64,000 nucleotides of DNA from Zygnema cylindricum. Its lineage: Eukaryota; Streptophyta; Zygnematophyceae; Zygnematales; Zygnemataceae. The DNA lies in NCBI GenBank assembly GCA_037447655.1, contig JBBHKE010002600.1, positions 1 through 64,000 of the forward strand, read 5' to 3'. The position numbers and the translations under genes are program-made. The notes beneath the pieces were generated by a model. It worked only from the letters and a program-made list of their open reading frames with translations, was not told the DNA's origin and made no database searches. Shown one piece after another: positions 45,468-57,100 of this stretch (the first letter of the stretch is position 1; every line of letters begins with the position of its first letter).

Positions 45468-46719
45468 AACATGCACTGTTTTAAGAACCTACAATTCTGA
45501 TAGGCTGTGGGACTCATCCAGAAATGAGCGCCGCCCCGCTTTCTACGACCCTCGAGCTACCAGCCTCACCTTCTTTAATACGAGTGGAAAATAAGATTTT
45601 GGCTTCAATAACGGTGAGCAAGGTTGCATGAGAGGTGACACCCAAGTCTTAAGCAAAAAAAGGAAAAATAATGCATCTAAGTATAGTATGATTTTGACAC
45701 ATGCAAGCATACGCTGAAAAGGCATGGAATTGAAGCTGGCTCAATTCTGATCTTAACTACTGACATGAGGAAGATGTTGAATGGCTTTCAAGTGGAGTCC
45801 TTATCTAGTAAGTCAGTTATCCCACACAAAATATAATCACCATTTGTCGCAGTTGTATTATGATTTGGTTCACTAACATTTGTTCTTTTAGCGAATGAAT
45901 GCAGTTTTTACCGAACTCAATACCAGCTTGCCAAAACCTTCAGCCACACGTGTTACATACTATTTCCGGAGAAACTTTACTTTGCTTAACACCACATGTT
46001 TCAGTTCATTGAAATTCCAAATATATTCTGGACGGAATAATTGTCTACCTTAAAGGCAAAGAGATCATCCGTAACAATATGCCGAATGGATTAATTACGA
46101 CTTATACCTTTGTATGTGTCTATCTACTTCCTCTTTGGTGCAAAACCTAATGTAAACAAAACATGGGCTCAGTTGTTTATGTCATGTGAAGTATTCGGTC
46201 TTCTTTACCCGGAAGAGTCTTTTCAAACTGCATGTGAGCTGCCTTCAAGTTACTGGCATGCGCATCTCTGAGCAGAAAATAAGGGTTATTTCCATGTTGG
46301 CGACATTTTGTTCCATCGAAGAATGAGTTTTGGATATTTTTTTTCGCGTCATTTCATATTACTTAGCAGCCGGCGAAACCGCTAGGAAAATTTAGTGTCT
46401 GATGAAATTAGACGGAAATCTTTGGCGTGTAGTTTGACCGACCAGGTTGTGGCGGTTTGCAGCGAGAAGAATGCGTGTTTAGTTTGGTATGGTTTAGTTG
46501 GACATTTGAACCCCTCTCCGCAACACATCTTCCCCTCTCTCTCAAACCATGCATCTGAAATATTTACCGATACGACAAGAATCAAACGTCAAACTTGTGA
46601 TCTCGTGGCAGCGGTTGGCGCATGAAATTTACTGTAAGCGAACTCATAAAACTTCCGGTGATTCTGCGGGTGCAATTTAACCTCTCAATAATCCCTTATT
46701 TTAAATGACACGCGTAGTA

Positions 46720-47101
46720 ATGTTGGTATCGGTAAAATCATATCGCGATAAGTTGATATTCGATATCACTATCGATTGGTCAAGGGCCGATATATCATGC
46801 CGGGACCAACATGCTATATCGCGATATATTTGGTAAGGTGGGTATCGTACAGATCAATGCAGATACGTGCGAAAAATGATGCGGAAAACCCCCCCCTCCC
46901 CCGATGTCGCCAGACCCGTCTGAAATTTTGACTAAGCGTCGCCTAATATATTGCGATTAAAATGTATAGTGATATGGGCGATATATCACAGAAGTATCGC
47001 GATATTAAGCTCCTCGGTATATCGAAACGATATATCGATTATCGGATACCTAAATTTCGGTACATATCGAATATCGGCAAAGGGCCCTCAATACCCAACA
47101 T
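46720..47101. mobile_element. MITE family A, 382 bp copy
   Basis: Left end ATGTTGGTATCGG and right end CAATACCCAACAT, flanked by TA (46718-46719, 47102-47103). The interior has the same TATCGCGATA palindromes as the 757-bp copy at 4533. It lies within the duplicated-gene intron. Confidence 0.65.
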
Positions 47102-47716
47102 TACCACGTAGACTTGTGTTAAGAGTGAAAGTTGTTAAAGATTTTCCAAGCGTACAATCCGAATGTATGTAAGATTTGTACGAGCGTACCATCTCATTGG
47201 AAGGACAAACATTTCAAACAACCTGAAAGCAATAAAAAAAAGCGGAAAGCGAACGGTCAATGTTTACTCTTGGAGAATCTTGATGTTTTTAACAAAACAT
47301 TAACGCTAATTAAGACACATTACACTAATTTATTTAAGCATTCCTATAGTGCAGCCGCTATAGCCACTGTTCACATAGTCAGCCTCTAAACATATAACTA
47401 CAATTTTGCGCTATTTCACCCCCTCTTTATCAAATCTGGGTGCGTTCAACGTGTCGACGCCACTTCGTTTCTCGGGTGGGGGATTTTGTCTGCCATTTTT
47501 TTTTTAACTTTAGTAAAAATATCGAGCAATTTGTTGTACAAAATGACACACACACACATTACACTATTTGAATACATTGTGAATTATTGTGGGTGACACT
47601 AATTAAACCGTACCGATATTAGTATAAAAAAAAAATAGCATTATTAATTATACTTTAGGTATCGTAATTAAGGGGTGCCGCTATAGTGTTTTTAACACTA
47701 ATAGCTCCATGGTGTA
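47102..47716. mobile_element. MITE family B-like copy
   Basis: Right end AATAGCTCCATGGTGTA (47700-47716) resembles the family-B terminus. The interior has GTGTCGACGCCACTT and TTACACTATTTGAA as in other copies. It begins where the family-A copy ends, at the shared TA. The left terminus is weak. Confidence 0.45.
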
Positions 47717-48292
47717 CTAAACTTTTTAGCTGATGGAGGTTCACCCTAAAAAGGAGGAAAGTACCTTTGACGGCGATATATCAGTTGGCGTTTCTCCACG
47801 CCTAACTATGAAAATATTTCATGTTCACCTATAAATGTCCACAGTGTTCCAAACCCGTAGAGATGTATCCATCAACATATCTATAAATCCACATAGTTTT
47901 TCCCCCAATAAAGCGTCGAAGTTACCATGCTCTCGTTTGCTATTTGAATTTTTTTGTTTTGCATGCTTTTCAAAAGTTTATAAAAGTCTCTCTTTTATTT
48001 GTGTCTTGTCGTTTGTGGCAAGTTTTGCTTAATAGCACAACATTGCAATGCTCGTTTTTTTTGTTGTGTAGTTTTTTCGGTTTCTCTTTATTTTAACTTT
48101 CAAATGACCCCTTTTGAGGGTAGTTATATGAAGAGATTAAACGTATTTTTTTGTACGTAGGTGTTTTGGTTAACTTTGGTCATTCATAAACATTTTTGTT
48201 ACTTTTACAAGAGATGTTTTTAGAATTCTTAGCAATTTTTGTTTTTATTGCACTTTTTTTAAATGGTAGACGTTTTTGCTACTTTTGGTCAA

Positions 48293-48297
48293 AATAT

Positions 48298-48329
<32 letters not shown>

Positions 48330-48330
48330 T
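48293..48330 (+). repeat. (TA)n microsatellite
   Basis: Alternating ATATAT run of about 38 bp with two interruptions, inside the swollen intron copy. Confidence 0.9.
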
Positions 48331-49190
48331 ACTTTCCTTGGTTTTTGAAATGTAGAAAAAAATCTTTATTTTTATATGTTTTTTTTTATTTTGTTCCAGC
48401 TTGTCTATGTAGCGTTTTCCTATGCCGTTTTTGTTTTTTTGGTTTGGGGCGCATACCTCTTATCTACACATATGGTAATTGGTTTTGTAAAATAATTAGC
48501 CCAAGGTGGTTTTATTTGTCACTTTTTCATATAAATTCTTCAATTTTCAGAAATCGAAAGAATGTCTTAAATTTGAAAGGTCAATTTGGGGGGTAAAAAA
48601 TAAACGGATTTCAGTATTGTTTTTTTTGTTGTGTCGGTAATGGAGTCGATTCAAAAAATTTGTTTAAAAACTCGATTTTTTATATAGTGGTCAATAGTGA
48701 CTGTTGCTTATGAAAGTGTTAATGCTACGGGCTACCGCTGTCTTTTGCAGGCATTGATCAAACAATCCCAATGGTTTGTATTCCGAAACTATATTGTGAC
48801 GTTTCCATCACTTAAAAATGCATATGGCCTAGTTGAGGGGAACAATAATGTGGCTGCGGAGGTCCATGTTTACAATAGGGGCGTAAAACGAGTTTTATTC
48901 GACATACAGATTTTCGGCGTCCGGAAGTAAGTTTCGGTCCGAAAAACATTTTTCCTGTCATTTGCTTTCTTGTCATTAGTAGTGGTGAATGTTTTTTCTG
49001 TTTACATAAAGTGTCTTAGATACAAAACTGGTGGAACCACTATTCAATTCCTAAAATCAGAAGGGACTTAATATAAAGAAAGTGAAATTGTGCAGAGTGG
49101 ATTTTTATACAAATCCGTGCAAGTCCCTTTAATTGATCTTGTCTAGCTTTCTTGTGCAGAAAAGTCAAATGCGGAGCCTCTATAATCAAC

Positions 49191-50902
49191 AATTCAAAGG
49201 CAAACTCTTTAGTCGTCCAACTTTTTGGTTGTTGTCTGTCATATAGTTAAAATGTGAAAAAAATGGAAACTATACTTGGTTTATCCATATCCGGTACGTA
49301 TTATATTGCATACCTGTATAGTATAGAGATACTACATATAGTGTTTCCAAATGTATATTTGAACTGTGGTTTGGCTTGTTGGTTATGAAGGGTGTCGCTG
49401 GGTTGATATTTGTTCGTAAGGGAACTAATATATTACAGAGTACTTTTGCGTCTACGAACGAGAATCTATTGAATTCCCACTCTCAAAGCTTAAAGGCGAG
49501 TCTTTAGGAATATGAGATTGGTAAACAAGACCAGGGATGTTAGATTTTATAAGGTTATAATAACATGGGCCGAAGGGGTAGGGGAGGTAACAATAGAGGA
49601 GTATGGGTAGGGCATAGATGACCTAGATTTGGATTAGGGAGATAGTCTTATTCACAGTCGCCTATAAGTTTAGCCACTTTTGATGTGAAGACTTAGCCAT
49701 AGTGCTCACATGAAAACAAATATGGTTGATTTGCTTCAATTATGATTGCTGACATGTTTTTTTTTTTTTTTAAGGCATAGCCGGTCAACTCATTTTATGG
49801 ACACTGCATTTGCTCTGTGCGAATGTTCATTTGTTTTGAGTTGTTTTATCATGTTTTTCATGTGCATAAGACGTCTTTCGAAGTAATGAATGTCCAGTCG
49901 ATGTCATGGAGGTGTGGGAATCGATGAAAGATACGATTGCGAAGTTGAAACCAAAAAATCACTATATGAACAGGAAATATCCATATAAGTGAATACCGCC
50001 ACTCCAAGGCCTTAAAGCCAAATGTATAAAATTTGGTTGGACTTTTCTTGATATCTTAGACGTTTTGACTAAATCCCATCGGATGGATTAACAAGAGATT
50101 TTCATGGTGCTCATGGCGAGCAAAAATCCCAAGAACGAGGTGGTTGCCGCTTCGGAAGTGGTAAAAACGGGTCGCCGTGGATCCCCTTCCACTCGGTCTA
50201 CACCAAGGGTGCCTTCATTATCCACCTCCACGAACCGCTTTCATGGAGCGAAATTAACACAAGCTTTCTATGGCACAAATTCATAACATCACTGGATATT
50301 TGCACTTGAACAAATGGAGCTGGTTTTGGCATGCTATTATCGACACCAGAGCCTTACCTAATATGATTTTCGATACGACATAGAGGAATCTCCGTGAAGA
50401 ACCGGCCTAAAATTGAGAACTGTTAGCCTATACAAGCGCTATAGGATAATAGCATGTGATGCAAGTCTTTACATAAGACAAGCTTAACAAAGAGCTCTCC
50501 GTTAAAATGGACATTTGAAGTGAATTGAACAAGCATCACTGCCAAAGTTTGCAAATTGTCCCACGGTGTTTGGTTCTTGTCCATGTTGAACCTTGCGATT
50601 TTAGCGCTACAGACAACGTGCGGGACTTTTACGGAAGAAGTCCACACTCATTTCGTTTTACGACGCGCCGCGCCGCGCTGACGTCGTGTGTATAAATATG
50701 TTTAGGGTTTTTTTCTCATTTGCGTTTTATTTATTAAAAAAACGCAACCAATAACCCTATGACCCTAAAATCGCAAGGTACCCAGGCAGTACTTTGCAAA
50801 GTGTGGGACTAACACGTTTTTTGAATATGTGTCACTATGTCCACACGGTCCACACCGCGGGCCAAAATTTAAGTAACCTAGTCTGTACTTAGGGCTCGGC
50901 TC
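49191..50902. other. Intergenic, no gene recognised
   Basis: A weakly coding-like patch at about 49895-50290 (DVMEVWESMKDTIAKLKPK, then stops, then KNPKNEVVAASE) hints at a decayed ORF of unknown family; its frame is broken by TGA and TAA. Otherwise nothing. Confidence 0.35.
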
Positions 50903-51899
50903 ATAGATGTCTCATGCGCATAAAACGCACGCATGAAACGCCCAAAAAATAACGAATATGCGCATGAAACAAACAAAAATTTATAAAATGCGTTGACCGA
51001 CTTTTGACTTTATAATTATAGAAAAAATATAAAAACATTTAATAAAAAATACTACTACAACTTAATCAAACTTATTCTTGTTTTACGGTAATATGAGTAC
51101 TTTTTAATTAGCGTTAGCTACTCTAATTTCATTTTTTTTTTTAAAGTGCAATGTACGAATTGCCTCTGTTTGTACTAGAATATTTGTTATTTTGTACAAG
51201 CGTACAAAATAAGTGTCAGGTAATAGCGTCGACAAGGGAAATTGAGTGCGTCCCCACGGAATATCGTACTCAGATTTGATTCCAAGTCATAACGACGAAG
51301 GAAAATCACGAAAACCTGTTCTCACATGTTTAATTGTCGAACATGTGAGCACAGACTAAAGTTACTGTATAATTAGCGTTAATTGCTTTTCTTTCACCTT
51401 TTTGAAGAAATTAAATAGTGTAGTATAAAGAATGAATCGGTTCGTACGCAAACTGCTCATTATTTTGTATAGACGTACAGAATAAGTGTCAGATAACGGC
51501 GTCGACACGAGAAATTGAGTGCGTCGCCACGAAAAAGCGCACTCAGATTTGATTCTCAATCATAAAGACGAGGGAGAATCGCGGGAATCTGTTCTCACAT
51601 GTTCAAGCGTCGAACATGTGAACAAAGACTTTCGCGGCTACATCCAAATAACTGTTAGGTCTATAAATTAACGTTAGTTTTTGACATTTTGTTGGCGTTA
51701 GGCCTTGAACCCAAAATATTGTTTAGCGCTAATAACGATTCACGGTGTACGTTCAACCCCTTATTTGAATATTTACGTACATTATATCCGTACATATTTT
51801 CCGTACGAAAAGTATACGCATTTTACGAAAGGTTCAAAATCTAAAAAAATTAACGAAATTTCGTAAAAATGCCAGAATCCGTACGAATGAGACATCTAT
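50903..51899. mobile_element. MULE-like non-autonomous element, 997 bp, 10-bp target duplication
   Basis: Left end ATAGATGTCTCATGCG and right end CGAATGAGACATCTAT are inverted repeats (one mismatch), and GGCTCGGCTC occurs exactly on both sides (50893-50902, 51900-51909). A 9-10 bp duplication fits Mutator-like elements. No transposase. It contains a family-B end (51734-51752) and a tandem duplication. Confidence 0.8.
51105..51640 (+). repeat. Imperfect tandem duplication, period about 270 bp
   Basis: Anchors repeat at 265-273 bp spacing: TAATTAGCGTTA (51105, 51370), GTGTCAG...GCGTCGACA (51213, 51486) and GTTCTCACATGTT (51318, 51591). The units have the family-B interior, so this may be two family-B cores in tandem. 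Confidence 0.75.
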
Positions 51900-51909
51900 G
51901 GCTCGGCTC

Positions 51910-52262
51910 CATCATCCAACTTTTCGGTTAAATGTCGCGTCGTACTGCAAAATTTAGATGAACTGCAAAAGTATACCCCATTAAGCTCAATGATTGTCAT
52001 AGTTTTGGGAAATATAGCGGGCCAAATATGTTGTTACGCGTTATAATTTTTTTCCTATTCACGAAAATAGCTCTTGAAATTTATGAGAAACGGTTTTCGG
52101 CTTCATAAGTAGTAAATGAATGGTCCAAATCTCTGAATTGATCCAAGAAAAAATTTGAGACGCTTAAAATAGCCGTCAAAAAATATTCTCAAATGTTTTT
52201 ATTCTTCCCGTATTTTTGACTCGACTTTGGACTGGAAAGATCCTGATTGATCCGAGCCCTTA
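51910..52262. other. Intergenic, nothing recognised
   Basis: AT-rich, only short frames. Confidence 0.4.
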
Positions 52263-52960
52263 ACTTTTACATTTAATTTTTGACTTTACCGCGGACGGTA
52301 CATCAGCGGACGTTATTTACCGCGGACGGTAAGATCCAGCTTCCATAAATAGCCCAATCCTTGAGGACGACCGCTTTGGGCCCATGATAGAGGGCCGTTA
52401 TGTCATTGACGGTCACGGCATGACGGTTTCAATGGATGGTCGGTTTGTGTCCGTAAGATTATGATTTGGACGGCTAATTCTCCCACAAATTGACAACTGT
52501 CATGCAAATTGCTTGAGGTGCTCCAACCTATATTCGGAAAACCAGCCTGTCATGGTTTGCGTTGTTAGAATCTCAGGACCAGAATGAAGGTAAGGGTTTA
52601 TACTTTATACCCTAATTTACCAACGGACGGTATATTAGCGGACATTATTTGCCGCGGACGGTAGTATTTCACTTTCAAAAATAGCCCAATCATTGAAGCC
52701 GACCTTGAAATGACGACTTTTGACTTTCATGTCAAAGCCCTAAGGAGCCGTTAGGTTTCGAAGTCATAGCTTGACCGATTTTCAATGATTGGGCAATTTT
52801 TGACCGTAAATTATGATCTCGACGGTTTAAATTTATCCACGAATTGAAACCTGTCATGCAAATGACCTGATGCGCCGCAAATATAAAAACCAATTGTCAT
52901 GGCCAGGGTTCAGAATTGCTGGGATGGTAAGGGCTTATACCCATTAGCGCACTTTCCGGC
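52263..52960 (+). repeat. Tandem duplication, period about 330 bp, with GCGGACGGTA motifs
   Basis: Unit 1 (from about 52288, CCGCGGACGGTACATCAGCG) and unit 2 (from about 52618, CAACGGACGGTATATTAGCG) share the following AATAGCCCAATC, TGTCATGCAAAT and AAGGGNTTATA blocks in order. A third partial start is seen at 52930. No coding potential. Confidence 0.75.
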
Positions 52961-54150
52961 GGAAAGTAAGGTCGTAAAGGGCACCGACAGTAGGCTCCAT
53001 GGGATGACTCGGTCCAAGTTTTCATCCACTCATGGCTCGCCACGTCGACAAAACAAGCGATAGAGAAAAAATAAGCGAATTGTTTATCCACTCACCTTCT
53101 ATCCCGAAAGACACACTCAGTGAGCCCTATTTCCGAGCTAGTTTTTTTTTGCGGTCCATCGCCCTTTGTTGTAGGACCGAAAAGTGCACCTAATGGGGAT
53201 AAAGCCCTAAGATATTATGACAATATGGGGTCACATAACAAAATCGTGGTGTCCGTACAGAATCTAGGGTTTGACTAATTGTTTCCCCAATGTTCTGATT
53301 TGCTCAAAGCTGATGCGGTGACTACAATCAAAGAAGATTTACCCTCGATTTGAGGTTAGGTCGTACAGTCCGTACTTTTCTGGATGGATTTGCTTACAAT
53401 TAACGCGAAAACGGTACGGTTTACCCTTGAAAAAGCAAATTTCTTCAACGCAATTATATTTTGACCAACAGAAAAATTACAGTTTCGACAACCAGTTGTT
53501 TTGTCATTCCCGACCACCGTAAAAGAAGAAGCGCAGAAATTTCCATCGGAACCATTCCAAGATATTATCTTGTCGGGACTATAAAAGCCAAATTTCCCGC
53601 CGAAAAAGTTGTTACGTTCCTAGAAGGCTAGAAGTTAATATCCAACGACAAAAAAATCCAATTGCAATTTGCCTCATGAAAATTTCCGCGAACATTTAAT
53701 ACCGAATGACCCATCGACCGACCGACCGACCAACCGACTCATCGACCGACATACTAACCGACCGACCGTTAGTGACGAAGCACTTCTTGGACGATAACCG
53801 TTGCAGTACCTTTTCTCCTAGTCGGCGGGATTCTCGACACGTAACAACAAGAAAGGAGAAAAGGGACGACCGTTAGCGAGAAATTAATGAAGGGTCGAAC
53901 CAGGACCGGAACCTTCCCGTCGTCTCCTAACACTTCATTAAAGTGGAGTGCCCGTTAGTGTCTCCAAGAAAATAAATAAATAGAGAGAGAGAAAGTGAAA
54001 GAGAGACGGATAAATAGAGATAATTTGACTGTTGGGAAGACAAATTATTGGATTTCTTATTGAGTGAGAGAGAAAAAAAGACAGGAAGCGCGAGAGTGAC
54101 AGGGAGAGAAAATTGAGAGGGTGAACTCAGCAAAAGGGATAGAACGAGCC
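52961..54150 (+). other. Upstream region and 5' UTR of the G8-domain gene
   Basis: Contains a CGAC/CCGA microsatellite (53715-53770) and, close to the gene, a purine-rich leader (53970-54120) with GAGAGAGAGAAAG runs. No clear TATA box. A short frame upstream in the same register (from GTG 54121) lacks an ATG. Confidence 0.45.
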
Positions 54151-57100
54151 ATGTCTTTGAGATACGATGGCTTTATATTGGCTTTATTTTTCACACTTTC
54201 TCAATTCTTTGAGCTTGGAGAGAGTGCGCCAGCACTTGCCACTGATGTATTCGTTTCGCCCTGCCCTCAGATTACGAACCCAGGTATTCTTCACTTCTCT
54301 CTCTCTCTCTCTCTCTCTCTCGCTTTCTCTCTCTCTCTCTCTCGCTTTCGCTCTCTTGACTAGAATTCCTACCCACATCTGAGTCTTTTCCAGCTGCTTC
54401 GGTTCCCTCCAGAAAACTTCTCACATTTCCTCTCACATTTTTGCTTCCCCCCCCCCTCTGTGTTTTTCCACGTGGCAGTGTACAAGCGGTGGAGCTCCAG
54501 TGCCACGTGGCCGGACCTGATTGTCCCCGGCAAGAACCCCAGCGAGGTGCGAGACGTGACAATTCCCTGCGGCGTGGCGGTTCTTTTGGACATTGCCAAC
54601 ATCACCATCAATGGGGTTCTCAAGATTCAAGGCCTCCTCAGGTAACCGTCTTCTCCTGAATTATTTCTTAATTTCTATACAACTTTACATCAATATATAA
54701 TGTATGTATGTATTTGTGTATGTATTTTTTTTTGTTTGTTTTCCCTCGTGTTTTGGAGCTCATTGGTGGTAGATTTGTGTTTTTTGTGACTGGGCAGTGT
54801 ACTGGACAGCGCCACTATTCCCAAGTTCTATGTGAAGGTGCAGCACGTGCTGGTGGAGGGACAGCTCGTCATCGGATCTTTTGCGAAGCAATTCGGGCGA
54901 AAAATTACTTTTGAACTCATTCCTCACCCGGAGAGAGAGGAATTGCAGTTCTCCAGCTTTTTACCGGCCGACCCTGATAATCCGCGTTTCCTCGGAGAGA
55001 AGGCCTTCGTAGTTGTACGTCTCCTTCAATTTATTCCAGAAAAAATACCGCTCTAAGACTACCCATCAGTTTGCAAGTTGACGGAAACGGAGCGGGAAAC
55101 TGACTTGCCCATGGGAACTGGCAATGTATGCAGGTCGGTGGTCAGGTGGATCTGCACGGAATGCCAGGTGGCAAAGATACTCCTTCTTGGTGTTTTCTGG
55201 CGGCCACAGCCATGCCTGGAGCAACCAGTATATTGGTGGATTCTCCTCTGGCAATCCACTGGCCAATCGGAGGCGAGATTGTGGTTGCCACCACAGACTA
55301 TGATTATTTGCAATCGGAAAATGTCATCATCACCAAGGGTAAGTCAAGAGCTCTTTCGGTTTTTGGAGATTTCATAGCTGAGGTTATGGAAAGAGTTCGC
55401 TGACACGTGTGGGTGTTTCATTGGCTGTTGGCAGTGAGCTTAACCGGAGATAAAAAAGTGCTCGTCAATTTCAGTAAGCCTCTGAAATATATGCACAACG
55501 GAGTCAAAGTGAGCGATGGCATGGGAGGGTGGGTGGACGAGAGAGGAGAGGTGGCGCTTGTTTCTCGCAACATCGTCATTACTGGATCAGAAGAGCCAGC
55601 ACCCTATAACCTCCGAGGTCTTGCCCACCCTTGCAAGGATGCATTGCTAATTTTTTTTTATTATTTTTATTCTTTATTTTTGTTTTTTTTTTCTCTATTC
55701 TTTGTTTTTTCTTCGTTATCTTTTTTTCTTGTATTTATCCTTTGTTATTTATTAATTTTTCTTTGATCTTTGTCCTTTGTTGTTCTTTGTTCTTTGTTCT
55801 TTGTTCATTGTTCTTTGTTTCATTGTTAATAGTTCTTTGTTCTTTGTTCTTTATTCCTTGTTCTTTCTTCTTTATTATTTGTTCTTTGTTCTTTTTTCCT
55901 TGTTCTCTGTTCCTTGTTCCTTGTTCCTTGATCTTTAGTCTTTTTTCTTGTCTTTTTTCTTTTTGTTCTTTTCTCTTTTTTCAAGCCAGCATGTGGTTTT
56001 TCATACGATTTGGCCAATTTATGGTTTGAAAGTGTTCTAAATTTTCTACATTTGTTTACCATGTGCAGGTGGACATTTCATGATCTTTATGACTCCTGTA
56101 CCGCAATACATCGAGGGAGTGGAGTTTTATAAGATGGGTCAGCAGGGTCTTTTGGGTCGCTACAGTCTCCATTTCCATGTTGCTGGGAACAGTCCAAAGA
56201 CAATAGCTCTTAAAAATGCCATCCATCAAAGCAAACAAGTAAGTTGCAATCCACTGTATAAGTGTAGCTCAAATATTGAAACTATCAAACAAAGACCAAA
56301 TATCTTCCTTATGGAGTTCAAAGATCAGTTAGCAATACTGAAAATGTTGTTGTTTTTGGACTTTGCCTTTAAATTCCATACACTAGTGGCTGACTCATTT
56401 AGCGTTCCTTTAATTTTTATGTTAAAGCTATTTCAAGTTTTGTAATTTGTGCCAAAAACTGACTCGCTTTTATGAATTTCAGCGCTGTATTGTGGTCCAC
56501 GCAACTCACAACATAACCGTGAAACAAAATGTGGCGTTCAACTCAACGGGTCACTGCTTTTCTTTGGAAGAAGGAGGGGAGCAAAACAACACTTTTGACA
56601 CCAACATTGCAATTACTGGGGTCAGAGGTGCGTGAAAAAACACACTTTGGCATTTGAAGGATGGATTGCAGTTGCCTGTGGTGATGAAATGTTCCATTAT
56701 TACTGATAAATAGGGTTTATTTGACAGTTTCACGGAAGCTCGTTACGGCCAACATGCGTTTGTTGTTAAGCTGTTTGGCTGCCATAAAAAGAAGAAAATG
56801 AACCTCAGATGAATAAGGTCTCTAATTGCATAGCAAGTTAAACTATTGTTCTAAAACTAGCTAAGACGTTTTTGAAAAACACTTCCCATATTTTTTACAA
56901 TTAGCGTCTTCTGAGAGTACACTCTGTTGTTTGTGTTCAGCATTGAAACTGATTCCCCACGAGACAGACTTCAATCCGGCTCAATACTGGATTTCTGCGC
57001 CCTCAAATAATCACTTCAACAATAGGGCTGTGGGCTCCCTCGATTCTGGGTGAGTTCAATGATGTTAAACAGTGATTTCCAAAAACTCGACTTCTTTTCA

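Larger units (their letters stand above)
45468..49190 (+). pseudogene. Partial duplicate of the G8-domain gene 3' end (exons 18-21)
   Basis: Four segments match exons of the gene at 54151-62790: 45468-45613 (exon 18, same 146-bp length), about 45914-46111 (exon 19), 48751-48926 (exon 20, same 176-bp length) and from 49160 (exon 21). Intron flanks are also similar. The exon-18 copy has TAA at 45592-45594 near its end, and the exon-19 copy has lost its AG acceptor (ACCG where the gene has TTAG). The intron between copies of exons 19 and 20 is swollen by MITE insertions. No promoter or 5' exons are present, so it is a pseudogene fragment on the same strand, about 15 kb upstream of its source. 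Confidence 0.85.

Noticed and set aside
51105-51640. Repeats that might suggest a CRISPR-like array
   Set aside because: Only two long imperfect units in a eukaryotic MITE context; no short regular repeats or spacers.
54441-55403. Alternative frames overlapping exons 2-4 of the G8 gene
   Set aside because: Out of phase with the spliced frame and without domain similarity.
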